A stretch of DNA of 64,000 nucleotides from Streptomyces abyssomicinicus (lineage in GTDB: Bacteria > Actinomycetota > Actinomycetes > Streptomycetales > Streptomycetaceae). Shown here in pieces: positions 52,536-61,118 of this stretch. The notes beneath the pieces are model-generated. The model was given only the letters and a program-made list of their open reading frames with translations, had not been told where the DNA came from and made no database searches. Location of the stretch: positions 417,526 through 481,525 of the forward strand of contig NZ_BBZI01000008.1 in assembly GCF_008974245.1 (NCBI RefSeq). Direction: 5' to 3'. Made by a program: the position numbers and the translations under genes. Positions within the stretch are counted from its first letter, which is position 1. The number at the start of each line of letters is the position of its first letter.

Positions 52536-54068
52536 ATGGGCATTCAGCCGTGGGTGATCGTCGAGGCACCCGACGGTCGTGGCCTCCGCGAGGTCGTCGT
52601 CAACGGCGAGGTCGTCGGCACCGCCTGGTCGTCCGGTGAACTCCGGGCAGTCCTCGCCCGTCTCGGTTACCCGGGAACCCTGGACCTGGAGGACCCGGCG
52701 GCGGTGCTGTGGCGCGGCGGCGGCAGCGGGACGTGGCCCGACCGGCCGTGGCGAAGGCGTGCCACCGCGGCCCTGATGATCGCGGGCATGCTCGCGTCCG
52801 CCGCCCTGCACATGGTGATCGGCTGGCCGGACGCCCTGCGGGCCCTGACCTTCTCCCAGCGCGTCGTCGGCGCCATCTTCGTGCTGGCGGGCCTGGTGCA
52901 GTGCGTGGCGGTGATCGCCGCCTTCGACCACTGCGGCAGGCGGCAGTTCCGGATGTCCGGAGCGCTCGTCCTGCTGGGCTCCTTCATCACGCTGCCGACG
53001 ACCGCGACCCTCATCTTCATGTGGCTGGAGGAGCGGGAGTACACGCCCTACCTGCTGGCCTTCGGGCCGCTCTTCCTCTGGTCGCTGTGGGCGCTGCTGC
53101 ACTGCGTCCGCGAGAAGTCCTGGAAGGGGCTGCCCCAGCCGAAGAAGTTCGCCGCCGGGGTGGCGTTCACCGCGGTCCTGACCGCCGTCAGCCTCGCCTA
53201 CTCGACCATGTACCAGCCCACCGCCGCACCGATCCGCTTCGTGCTCAAGGCGGACTTCGGCACACCGCAGACGGACACCGACCCCCGTCAGGTCGCCGTC
53301 CCCCTCACGCTGTACGTGAAGAACGACGGCGGCATCCCCGTGTACGTCATCAACGACGACTACACGGTCTGGGGGGAGACCTTCGCCCCCTCCGCGACCG
53401 GCGAGGGGCTGAGGCACTGGAAGGAGGACACCGAGTCCCTCTCCGCCGTGGAGGCCGAACGGTACGCCCGCACGGCCCGGAAGGAGGTGCTGAGATCGGG
53501 ACACTTCTACGGCCCGGGCGCCTGGCTGGACGCCGGTGAGGAATTCGCTGCGGAGAAGGTGGTCAGACTTCCCAAGGACGCCGACTTCGGCGAACTGGAG
53601 GCGACGCTGCGCGTCCACTTCATGCGGAAGGACCGCGGCAGGCTCGACGAGGACTTCGCCCGGCCCCGCTTCTCCTGGGACAAGGACCTGGAGCAGTACT
53701 ACTGCCCTCCGGCGGAGTGCGGGGAGAACGCCGTCTACCACGGCCGCGTGCGGCACAACAACAACCTGGTGAACGTGACGCGACGGCCGAGGTACGTGAC
53801 GGCCTTCTGGGGACCGCGCACCGGACTCGACGTCTTCATCTCCTCGTTCGACTTCAGGAAGCGGTCGCTCTACGTGCACCGCGAGGGCGTCGACACGGCG
53901 GAGGCGCAGCGGGAGAAGGAGAGATTCGGGGCGGCGGTCGTCAGCGCGAACGCGAAGATCCTCACCGCCGGCTTCCTGCGGCCTCCGGGGAGCCGGCCTC
54001 CCGAGGACCGGCCGCCCAGGGACGCGCCTTCCGAGGACCGGCCTCCCGGCGACGAGGAAGGGCGCTGA
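52536..54068 (+). CDS. Integral membrane protein, unknown function
   Basis: 510 aa. Short cytosolic N-terminus (IVEAPDGRGLREVVVNGEVVG), five or so membrane helices between about 75 and 220 (ATAALMIAGMLASAALHMVIG, VVGAIFVLAGLVQCVAVIAA, ALVLLGSFITLPTTATLIFMW, LAFGPLFLWSLWALL, FAAGVAFTAVLTAVSLA), then a soluble beta-rich domain of about 260 residues with two cysteines close together (YYCPPAECGEN). The tail has Pro/Glu/Asp/Arg repeats. No family recognised. Start ATG 52536; the frame is open far upstream only because of GC. Confidence 0.75.
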   Translation: MGIQPWVIVEAPDGRGLREVVVNGEVVGTAWSSGELRAVLARLGYPGTLDLEDPAAVLWRGGGSGTWPDRPWRRRATAALMIAGMLASAALHMVIGWPDALRALTFSQRVVGAIFVLAGLVQCVAVIAAFDHCGRRQFRMSGALVLLGSFITLPTTATLIFMWLEEREYTPYLLAFGPLFLWSLWALLHCVREKSWKGLPQPKKFAAGVAFTAVLTAVSLAYSTMYQPTAAPIRFVLKADFGTPQTDTDPRQVAVPLTLYVKNDGGIPVYVINDDYTVWGETFAPSATGEGLRHWKEDTESLSAVEAERYARTARKEVLRSGHFYGPGAWLDAGEEFAAEKVVRLPKDADFGELEATLRVHFMRKDRGRLDEDFARPRFSWDKDLEQYYCPPAECGENAVYHGRVRHNNNLVNVTRRPRYVTAFWGPRTGLDVFISSFDFRKRSLYVHREGVDTAEAQREKERFGAAVVSANAKILTAGFLRPPGSRPPEDRPPRDAPSEDRPPGDEEGR

Positions 54069-54072
54069 CGCA

Positions 54073-54110
54073 CGGACGCCCGCGGCGGGCCGCCCGGCCC
54101 GGGGCGTCCG
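54073..54110 (+). terminator. Terminator after the membrane-protein gene
   Basis: CGGACGCCC (54073-54081) pairs with GGGCGTCCG (54102-54110) 5 bp after the stop codon. Confidence 0.75.
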
Positions 54111-54121
54111 CACGCGGCGAA

Positions 54122-54156
54122 GGGCGTCGGAGCGGAGAGGAGTCGCTCCGGCGCCC
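54122..54156 (-). terminator. Terminator after the DUF4190-like gene
   Basis: GGGCGTCGGAGCG (54122-54134) pairs with CGCTCCGGCGCCC (54144-54156), a 13-bp stem with one wobble pair, 18 bp beyond the minus-strand stop. Confidence 0.8.
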
Positions 54157-54174
54157 TGCCGCGGGGTCAGCGGG

Positions 54175-54480
54175 TCAGAGGAGACCCGCGCCCGTGCCCG
54201 TTCCGGCGAGGAAGATCAACGCCAGGACGGTGTCGATCGCACCGAGGACGACCGCGACCAGTGCCGGCCATCCGGCACTCGCGCCCTTCCAGGTGCGTCC
54301 CATCGCGAGCCAGCCGCACACCACCGCCACCGGGCCGAGGATGATCCCGGCGACGAAGAGTCCGGCCACCGCGCAAACGACTCCGATGATCGCGAGCGTC
54401 GCGCTGTCCGGCCCGCTCCGTGACGGGTTCACGCCACGTGAGCGGGGGTGCCTGCGCGCGCCTTGTCCGAAGCCGGCCAT
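54175..54480 (-). CDS. Small membrane protein, DUF4190-like
   Basis: 101 aa. Two hydrophobic segments: ATLAIIGVVCAVAGLFVAGIILGPVAVVCGWLA and WPALVAVVLGAIDTVLALIFLAG, with WLAMGRTWKGASAG between them, as in DUF4190. ATG 54480 has GGGAG 6 nt upstream. Divergent from the hydrolase gene. Confidence 0.8.
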   Translation of the reverse strand: MAGFGQGARRHPRSRGVNPSRSGPDSATLAIIGVVCAVAGLFVAGIILGPVAVVCGWLAMGRTWKGASAGWPALVAVVLGAIDTVLALIFLAGTGTGAGLL

Positions 54481-54600
54481 ATCAACTCCCTTGCACCCTC
54501 TGCCTTGTAGGGGCGCCCATCGGGTTCTCTGGTCGGATTGCCCGCAATCCGCGCTCCACGCATGCCAGTTGCGGATTTCCGGCGAGGGGCCCGCCTCTCC

Positions 54601-54606
54601 TAGGGT
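54601..54606 (+). promoter_or_regulatory. -10 box TAGGGT of a probable leaderless promoter
   Basis: TAGGGT ends 8 nt before the ATG at 54615 with no Shine-Dalgarno between. Confidence 0.35.
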
Positions 54607-54614
54607 TCCCCCCG

Positions 54615-55850
54615 ATGACGATCACGCGGACCCGCCCCACCGCCCGGCAGCTCAAGCCCGGCCTCCGGCGGGCACTGGCCCACTCGCTCCCCGCCCTGGC
54701 GGTGGTCTTCGCACTGTTCACCACCTCCGGCTGGACCGTCGCCCCCGAACGCCCGTCCTCCGGCGCGCTCGCCGCGGACCTCGCCGCCTGGAGACGCGGC
54801 CGGGTCGACGGCCGCGCGCTGCCCGACCCGGCCTCCTCCCCGGACCGCCTCGCCGCGTTCTTCGCCTCCCTCACCCCACGCGAGCGGCGCCGCCTGGCCC
54901 ACAGCCACCCGCTGGCCGTCGGCAACATGAACGGCGCCCCCGTCACCCTCCGGTACTACGCCAACCGGCTGGCGCTGGGCGACGCGCTGCGCGCCGAACG
55001 GGCCCGGCCCCGCGATCCCCGGCTCACCGAGGCCGGCCGCCGCGACGCCGGCCGCAGGCTGCACCGGTTCGCCTCCCTGATGGCCGAGGACCGCGACATC
55101 CTGGCCTTCGACCCCGACGGCGGCGGCCGGGTGGCGGAGGTGTTCGGCGACCTGGCGCACGCCGACCGCATCGCCGTGGTGGTGCCGGGCGCCGGCACCG
55201 ACCTGCTGACGTTCCAGCGCACCGCCCGCTCCAGCACCGCGCCGGTCGGCATGGCGCTGGCGCTGCGCCGGGCCGAACGGCAGGCCCGGCCCGAGGTGCG
55301 CACCGCGGTGATCGCCTGGGCCGACTACACGGCGCCCGACGGCGTGGGGGTGGACGCGGCCACCGCCTCCCTCGCCGCGTCCGGCGCCGTCCGGCTGTCC
55401 GCCCTGGTGGGGGCGCTGCCCGGCGAGGCGCCGGTGGCCCTGTTCTGCCACAGCTACGGCTCGGTGGTGTGCGGGCTGGCCGCACGGTGGCTGCCGGACC
55501 GGGTCACCGACATCGCGGTGGCCGGCAGCCCCGGGATGCGCGCCGAGCACGCCTCGCTGCTCGGCACCCGCGCCCGGATCTGGGCGGTCCGTGGCGGCGA
55601 GGACTGGATCGCCGACCTCCCCCACGTGGAGGTCGGCGGTCTCGGCCACGGCGCCGACCCCGTCTCCCCGGAGTTCGGCGCCCGGGTGCTCTCCGCGGAG
55701 GGCGCCGAGGGGCACGCCGGATACTTCGCCCCGGGCAGCGAAAGTCTGAGGAATTTCGCTCTGATCGCCGCCGGGGCTCCCGCCGCCGTACGCTGCGCAC
55801 GCGAAGAAGACCCGTGCGGAACCCTTCCCACCGGAGGCTCGACGGTCTGA
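54615..55850 (+). CDS. Exported alpha/beta-hydrolase (DUF1023 type)
   Basis: 411 aa. N-terminal hydrophobic signal (LPALAVVFALFTTSGW, residues about 25-45), an RRRLAHSHPLAVGNMNGAPV segment typical of the family, and the catalytic elbow FCHSYGSVV (G-x-S replaced by H-S-Y-G). The acid and His are probably in WAVRGGEDWI and the GHGADP region. DUF1023 members are putative cell-wall or membrane-associated esterases in actinomycetes. Leaderless expression is likely. Confidence 0.82.
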   Translation: MTITRTRPTARQLKPGLRRALAHSLPALAVVFALFTTSGWTVAPERPSSGALAADLAAWRRGRVDGRALPDPASSPDRLAAFFASLTPRERRRLAHSHPLAVGNMNGAPVTLRYYANRLALGDALRAERARPRDPRLTEAGRRDAGRRLHRFASLMAEDRDILAFDPDGGGRVAEVFGDLAHADRIAVVVPGAGTDLLTFQRTARSSTAPVGMALALRRAERQARPEVRTAVIAWADYTAPDGVGVDAATASLAASGAVRLSALVGALPGEAPVALFCHSYGSVVCGLAARWLPDRVTDIAVAGSPGMRAEHASLLGTRARIWAVRGGEDWIADLPHVEVGGLGHGADPVSPEFGARVLSAEGAEGHAGYFAPGSESLRNFALIAAGAPAAVRCAREEDPCGTLPTGGSTV

Positions 55851-55917
55851 GGCTCATCCGACCGCAAAAAATCAGGGCTTGTCGGACTCGGGACGTCGAG
55901 GGGGAGGCACGCATACG

Positions 55918-56811
55918 ATGACCCGCATGGGTGACGTACTGGCCGGATTTCATGCCGCCTGGGAGTTCGAGTCCGACTCCGTGCTCATCCGCTACGAACG
56001 GGGGATCCGCACACCGAGACTGTTCCACGCGCTCGGCGAACGCCGTGTACCGCTCGCCGCCCTCGCCGGGGTCGACCTGACGCCCGGCCGGCGCGGCAGC
56101 GTGGTGCTGCGCGCCAGGCCCAGGGCGGGCGCCGACCCGCTGATGGACGCCGCCGACGGCCAGCTGCCCGAGGGCAGCGACCCGTACCGGCTGGTGCTGC
56201 CCGGCGACCGGGAGACCCTCGCCGAGTACTACGCCGACGAGCTGCGCGCCCGCATCCCGCGCGATCCGGGGCCCTCGTCGCGGTACCTGGTGGCCCCGCC
56301 GGACCCGCCGCGGCAGTTCAAGGCCTACGACGCCAAGGCCTTCTTCGACGGCTCGACGGTGACGTTCCGCTGGTCGTGGACGGGGGCCTCCTCCGCCAAG
56401 TGGCGGACGGGCGACCAGTACGTGCAGGTGGCGGACCTGGCGGGGGTGGAGTGGCGCTCCCCCGAGGCGCTGGAGGGGCACCTGCGGCTGGTGCGCCGCG
56501 GCGCCCTGGACCACGGGCGGTACCTGCCGGTGGACCAGGACCCGGCGGCCGTGGTCTTCGGCCTCGGCTACGGTCCGGTGCACGAGTCGCTGCCGTTCGC
56601 GGCGGCGGTGCTGGCCGCGGCGCGGGCCCTGGGCGGCGGCGCGGGACAGGGCGGCGCGGAGCGGATGACGCCGGTGCCGGTGGTGGTCGCGCGGCGCGAC
56701 CCGGCGGACATCGCCGACCGGATCCGGCACCTCAGCGAGCTACACCGGGCGGGACTGGTCACCGACGAGGAGTTCGCCGCCAAGAAGGCCGATCTGCTCG
56801 CCGAACTCTGA
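55918..56811 (+). CDS. DUF4429 protein with SHOCT tail
   Basis: 297 aa. Two DUF4429-type beta domains (MGDVLAGFHAAWEFESDSVLIRYERG and FKAYDAKAFFDGSTVTFRWSW), then a C-terminal SHOCT motif IRHLSELHRAGLVTDEEFAAKKADLLAEL. SHOCT domains are oligomerisation or membrane-targeting helices; the role of DUF4429 is unknown. ATG 55918 has GGGAGG about 10 nt upstream; ATG 55927 (MGDV) is an alternative. Confidence 0.88.
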   Translation: MTRMGDVLAGFHAAWEFESDSVLIRYERGIRTPRLFHALGERRVPLAALAGVDLTPGRRGSVVLRARPRAGADPLMDAADGQLPEGSDPYRLVLPGDRETLAEYYADELRARIPRDPGPSSRYLVAPPDPPRQFKAYDAKAFFDGSTVTFRWSWTGASSAKWRTGDQYVQVADLAGVEWRSPEALEGHLRLVRRGALDHGRYLPVDQDPAAVVFGLGYGPVHESLPFAAAVLAAARALGGGAGQGGAERMTPVPVVVARRDPADIADRIRHLSELHRAGLVTDEEFAAKKADLLAEL

Positions 56812-56886
56812 GGACGGCCCGGCCCGCGCCCCACCGCGACCGCGGCGCGGCCCGGACCCGCCGCCCCGCCGCCACCGCGGCCGGGC

Positions 56887-57717
56887 TCAGTAGGCGTCCC
56901 CCGTCGTCGACGAGGTGATGATGCCGTCGTGCGCGAAGTCCCCCGGCGGGATGCCCGGGTGGTGGCCGTCCGGCCGCCGCCGGGGGCCCGACGGACCGAG
57001 GGCGAGCCGGGAGACGATGCGGTAGCGGTCGCCCCGGTACACCGAGTGGACGTACTCGACCGGGCGCCCCGAGGTGTCCGTGGTGAGGCGCTCGATGAGC
57101 AGGGCCGGCGAGAGCACGGGCACGTCCAGGACGGCGGCCTCGGTCTCGTTGACGACGGTGGGCTCGATGGACTGCACGGCCCCGTGCACGGTCACCCCGT
57201 GGTGCTCCCTGAGGTGGTCGTAGAGGTCGCCGGCCTCCAGCTCCTCGGTGCTGAGGGAGGCCGGGACCAGGGTGGCCGGGAAGTGGAGGTGCTCCACGGC
57301 CATCGGGGCGCCGTCGACGAGGCGCAGCCGGGCGATGTAGACGAGTTCGGCGGCGGGTGAGATCCGCAGGCGGCGGCCGATGCGGGCGCCGGCCTGGAGG
57401 GTGGCCCGCTCCAGGATGCGGCTGGACCAGGAGCCGGAGGCGGAGGGCACGGCGAGCGGGGCCTGGCTCGAGGTCAGCTCCTGGGTGATCTTGGCGGGGG
57501 CGACGAAGGTGCCCCTGCCCTGTTCCCTGGAGAGCAGCCCGGTGGCCACCAGGGCGTCGACCACCGCCCGCAACGTGGGCCGGGAGACGCCGAGTTCGGC
57601 GCAGAGGGTGCGCTCGGAGGGGATCAGGTCTCCCGGCCTGCTCGCCTCGATCAGGACGAGCAGATGCTGCCGCACGCGCTCCCGCTTGAGCATCGCGCCC
57701 GACGGTCCGCTTGCCAC
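56887..57717 (-). CDS. GntR/UTRA-family transcriptional regulator
   Basis: 276 aa. wHTH at about 8-75 (RQHLLVLIEASRPGDLIPSERTLCAELGVSRPTLRAVVDALV), then a UTRA ligand domain (RRLRISPAAELVYIARLRLVDGAPMAVE, YVHSVYRGDRYRIVSRL). UTRA domains of this class bind sugar phosphates or amino sugars. The domain order is that of DasR, but the sequence is a different paralogue. GTG 57717 has GGAGGG 8 nt upstream. Divergent from the ABC sugar system, which it probably represses through the palindrome at 57900. Confidence 0.9.
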   Translation of the reverse strand: MASGPSGAMLKRERVRQHLLVLIEASRPGDLIPSERTLCAELGVSRPTLRAVVDALVATGLLSREQGRGTFVAPAKITQELTSSQAPLAVPSASGSWSSRILERATLQAGARIGRRLRISPAAELVYIARLRLVDGAPMAVEHLHFPATLVPASLSTEELEAGDLYDHLREHHGVTVHGAVQSIEPTVVNETEAAVLDVPVLSPALLIERLTTDTSGRPVEYVHSVYRGDRYRIVSRLALGPSGPRRRPDGHHPGIPPGDFAHDGIITSSTTGDAY

Positions 57718-57760
57718 CAACGCCCCCCTCCCTCGCCGCGGACGGGCCGCCGAGCGGACC

Positions 57761-57779
57761 GACCGGTCAACTGGTCACC
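57761..57779. promoter_or_regulatory. Second operator-like site for the GntR regulator
   Basis: Read in reverse, TGACCAGTTGACC shares most bases with the perfect palindrome at 57900-57913. It lies 44 bp upstream of the regulator start, as expected for autoregulation. Confidence 0.4.
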
Positions 57780-57899
57780 TACCCAGCTCCTTACCACTCT
57801 TACCCAACTACACAGTATTTCCAAGGCAGTTGTGTAATTCCGCAGGGGATTGACGCGACCTCGCGACGGTGCCAACTTCAGGTAGCCAGCCGTGCCGGA

Positions 57900-57913
57900 T
57901 GACCAATTGGTCA
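57900..57913. promoter_or_regulatory. Perfect palindrome TGACCAATTGGTCA, probable GntR operator
   Basis: A 14-bp perfect palindrome just upstream of the solute-binding-protein start. GntR/UTRA regulators bind such TGGTC/GACCA-type sites in Streptomyces. Confidence 0.65.
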
Positions 57914-57931
57914 GGTCTCATCGAGGTGACC

Positions 57932-59185
57932 GTGAAGATCCGCATCATCGCCGGTCTGTCCGCCCTGGCGGCAGCCGCCGCCCTCACCAGCTGCAGTGCG
58001 GAACCGTCGTCGGACAAGGGCGACGGTCCGCGGAAGATCACCGTGTGGATCATGAAGGACAGCGTGACCGAGGACTTCCTCGCCCGCTTCACGAAGGACT
58101 TCGAGAAGGGCCGCCCCGACCTGGACCTGGACATCCAGATCCAGGAGTGGAACGGCATCGGGGAGAAGGTCACCGCCGCCCTGGCCAGCAACGACGCCCC
58201 GGACGTGATCGAGGTGGGCAACACCCAGGTCGCCCAGTACTCGGCGAGCGGCGGCGTCAAGGACCTCACCGGCAAGGTGGACGACCTGCGGGGCGCCGAC
58301 TGGCTGCCCGGTCTCGCCGAGCCGGGGAGGATCGACGGCAAGCAGTTCGGCGTCCCCTGGTACGCGGCCAACCGGGTGGTGATCTACCACAAGGACCACT
58401 TCGCGGCCGCCGGCGTCAAGGAGCCCCCGAAGACCCGCGACGAGTGGCTCGCGATCACCGAGAAGCTCAACACCGGCAAGGTCCAGGGCATCTACCTGCC
58501 GGGCCAGAACTGGTACACGCTGGCCGGCTTCGTCTGGGACGAAGGCGGCGACCTGGCCGTTCGGACCGGCGGCCCGTGGAAGGGCGCGCTGGACTCCCCC
58601 GAGGCGCTGCGCGGCATGGAGTTCTACAAGAAGCTCCAGGCGCTCGGCAAGGGACCCAAGGACTCCGACGAGGCCGAACCCCCGCAGGCCGAGGTGTTCG
58701 CCAAGGGCGACGTCGCCCAGGTCGTCGCGGTGCCCGGCGGCGCGAAGATCATCGAGGAGGCCAACCCCGAACTCGCCGGAAAACTGGGGTTCTTCCCCGT
58801 CCCCGGCGACTCGGCGGGCACGCCGGGCGCGACCTTCACCGGCGGCTCCGACCTGATCATCCCCGAGGCGTCCGCGCATCACGACGCCGCGTACGAGGTG
58901 GTCAAGGCGCTGGCCGGCGAGAAGTGGCAGACGGACATGGCGAAGACCATGAGCTACGTGCCCAACCGGACCTCCCTCGCCTCCGTCATCCAGGACAACG
59001 AGGGCACCGCCGCGATGGCCGCGGCCGCCGCGCAGGGCCGCGCCACGCCCAACTCGCCGCAGTGGGCCGCCGTCGAGGCCGCCAACCCGATCAAGGAGTA
59101 CATGACGGCCGTCCTCACCGGCCAGGACATGGCCGAGGCGGCGAAGGCGGCCTCCGGGAGCATCACCAAGACCCTGAACTCATGA
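57932..59185 (+). CDS. Sugar ABC transporter solute-binding lipoprotein
   Basis: 417 aa. Lipoprotein signal with lipobox LTSC and acylated Cys21, then SBP_bac_1 features: KITVWIMKDSVTEDFLARFTKDF, DVIEVGNTQVAQYSASGGVKDLT, PWYAANRVVIYHKDHF. This family captures oligosaccharides; the exact sugar is not predictable. GTG 57932 is chosen because GAGG lies 5 nt before it; longer starts at 57899 or 57926 would overlap the operator. ATGA overlap with the first permease gene. Confidence 0.92.
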   Translation: MKIRIIAGLSALAAAAALTSCSAEPSSDKGDGPRKITVWIMKDSVTEDFLARFTKDFEKGRPDLDLDIQIQEWNGIGEKVTAALASNDAPDVIEVGNTQVAQYSASGGVKDLTGKVDDLRGADWLPGLAEPGRIDGKQFGVPWYAANRVVIYHKDHFAAAGVKEPPKTRDEWLAITEKLNTGKVQGIYLPGQNWYTLAGFVWDEGGDLAVRTGGPWKGALDSPEALRGMEFYKKLQALGKGPKDSDEAEPPQAEVFAKGDVAQVVAVPGGAKIIEEANPELAGKLGFFPVPGDSAGTPGATFTGGSDLIIPEASAHHDAAYEVVKALAGEKWQTDMAKTMSYVPNRTSLASVIQDNEGTAAMAAAAAQGRATPNSPQWAAVEAANPIKEYMTAVLTGQDMAEAAKAASGSITKTLNS

Positions 59186-60114
59186 GCCGTCCGGCACCCG
59201 CCGGGGCGACCGGGGGCGTGGGCGCCCGCGTCCGCGGCCTGTGGCCCTACCTGCTGATCGCCCCCACCGTCCTCGGCGCCGTGGCGCTGCTGGGGTACCC
59301 CCTGGTGCGCAACCTGCTGATCTCCGTGCAGGAGTACGGGATGGGGGAGCTCATCCGGGGCGACGCCGGGTTCGCGGGCCTGGCGAACTACCGGGAGGTC
59401 CTCGCCGATCCGGAGTTCTGGGAGGTGGTCCGCCGCACCCTGTGGTGGACGCTGCTGAACGTCGTCCTGATCATGGTGCTCGGCACGCTGGTGGCGCTGA
59501 TGCTCCAGCGGCTGGGCAGGGCGATGCGGCTGCTGGTGACGAGCGGGCTGGTCCTCGCCTGGGCCAGCCCGGTCATCGCGACGACCACGGTCTTCCAGTG
59601 GCTGTTCGCCTCCCGGCTCGGCGTCGTCAACTGGTTCCTCACCCGACTCGGGTTCGCGTCGTTCGAGGGGTTCTCGTGGACGGCCGACGGCACGGCGGCC
59701 TTCGTCGTGCTGGTCCTGCTGGTGGTGTGGCAGTCGGTCCCGTTCGTCGCGATCACCCTGTACGCGGCGCTGCTGACGGTGCCGGCCGAGCTCCACGAGT
59801 CGGCCCGGCTGGACGGGGCGGGCGGATGGCGGATCTTCCGGTCCGTCACCCTGCCGATCCTGCGCCCGGTCTTCGGACTGATCCTCTGTCTGGAGATCAT
59901 CTGGGTCTTCCGCTGCTTCGCGCAGATCTGGGCGATCACCGGTGGCGGACCGCACGACGCCACCACCACCCTGCCGGTGTACGCCTACCGGATCGCCCAG
60001 TCGCTGCACCGCTACGACCTCGGCGCGGTCGTCTCCACCCTGACCGTGCTCCTGCTGCTCGCCGTGCTGATCCCCTACCTCCGCCAGCTGCTCCGCCAGG
60101 AGGCCGAAGAGTGA
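59182..60114 (+). CDS. Sugar ABC permease, MalF-type
   Basis: 310 aa with six membrane helices and the EAA-type coupling loop ELHESARLDGAGGWRIFRSV (about 197-216) that contacts the ATPase. The ATG overlaps the upstream stop and its own stop overlaps the next GTG. Pairs with the second permease. Confidence 0.95.
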   Translation: MSRPAPAGATGGVGARVRGLWPYLLIAPTVLGAVALLGYPLVRNLLISVQEYGMGELIRGDAGFAGLANYREVLADPEFWEVVRRTLWWTLLNVVLIMVLGTLVALMLQRLGRAMRLLVTSGLVLAWASPVIATTTVFQWLFASRLGVVNWFLTRLGFASFEGFSWTADGTAAFVVLVLLVVWQSVPFVAITLYAALLTVPAELHESARLDGAGGWRIFRSVTLPILRPVFGLILCLEIIWVFRCFAQIWAITGGGPHDATTTLPVYAYRIAQSLHRYDLGAVVSTLTVLLLLAVLIPYLRQLLRQEAEE

Positions 60115-61019
60115 AGGACGCCACCGCACCCGCCGGGGACCGTCCCGCGCGCGCCCCGCGCGGCCCCCGCCGGCCGCCTCGGCCGGCGAGCCGCCGACCG
60201 CCGAGCCGTCTGCCGCTGAACACCGGGGCGCTGATCGTCTTCGTCCTGGCGGCGTTCCCGGTCTACTGGATGATCCTCACGGCGTTCAAGCCGACCCCGG
60301 AGATCCAGGCGGAGACCCCCGTCTTCTGGCCCACCTCCCTCACCCTGGAGCACTTCGCCACCGCCGCCCGGGCGGACGGCTTCGCGCAGTTCTGGCGCAA
60401 CAGCCTGCTGGTGACCCTGACCTGCGTGGTGCTCGCCCTGGTGGTGGCCCTCGGCGCGGCCTTCGCGGTGGCCCGGCTTCGCTGGAAGGGCCGCCGGGGG
60501 TTCGTCCTGATGGTGTTCGTCGCCCAGGTGGCCCCGTGGGAGGCGCTGCTGATCCCGATGTACGTCATCGCCCGTGACACCGACATGCTCGACCGACTGC
60601 CGACGCTCACCCTGATCTACTTCATGATCACACTGCCCTTCACAGTGGTGACCCTCCGGTCGTTCCTCACCGGCATACCGGTCGAACTGGAGGAGGCCGC
60701 ACGGGTCGACGGGTGCACCCGCTCCCAGGCGTTCCGCCGCGTCACGCTCCCGCTGCTGGCGCCCGGACTGCTGGCGACCTCGCTCTTCGGCTTCATCACC
60801 GCCTGGAACGAGTTCGCCTTTGCCAACATGCTGATCATCAAGAACCAGGACGACCGGACCCTGCCGGTCTGGCTCTCCTCGTTCTCCAACGTCTTCGGCA
60901 CCGACTGGGGCGCCACCATGGCCGCCTCCACGCTGTTCGCCCTGCCCGTCCTGCTGCTCTTCCTGGTGCTCCAGCACCGGGTCGCCGCCGGAATGGCCGG
61001 CGGTGCGGTGAAGGGGTAG
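60111..61019 (+). CDS. Sugar ABC permease, MalG-type
   Basis: 302 aa. A Pro/Arg-rich N-terminus, six membrane helices, and the EAA loop ELEEAARVDGCTRSQAFRRV. No ATPase gene is present in the unit, so the shared ATPase MsiK is the likely energiser, as known for other Streptomyces sugar systems. GTG start coupled to the previous gene. Confidence 0.95.
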   Translation: MKDATAPAGDRPARAPRGPRRPPRPASRRPPSRLPLNTGALIVFVLAAFPVYWMILTAFKPTPEIQAETPVFWPTSLTLEHFATAARADGFAQFWRNSLLVTLTCVVLALVVALGAAFAVARLRWKGRRGFVLMVFVAQVAPWEALLIPMYVIARDTDMLDRLPTLTLIYFMITLPFTVVTLRSFLTGIPVELEEAARVDGCTRSQAFRRVTLPLLAPGLLATSLFGFITAWNEFAFANMLIIKNQDDRTLPVWLSSFSNVFGTDWGATMAASTLFALPVLLLFLVLQHRVAAGMAGGAVKG

Positions 61020-61118
61020 GCACGCGGCCGCCGTGTGCGCCGCGCCGCTCCCCCACCACGGCCTCCGGCCCGGTGCCCCACGCTCCGGGCCGGCCACCCC
61101 CTCAGGAGAGGACGCACC

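Noticed and set aside
49328..52569. Long open frames on the minus strand across aceE and the repeat block
   Set aside because: They overlap the well-supported aceE and secreted-protein genes and consist of Pro/Gly/Arg repeats from GC bias.
56887..57717. The GntR regulator as DasR itself
   Set aside because: Sequence outside the HTH and the final YRGDRY motif differs clearly from what I recall of DasR, and the neighbours are not dasABC.
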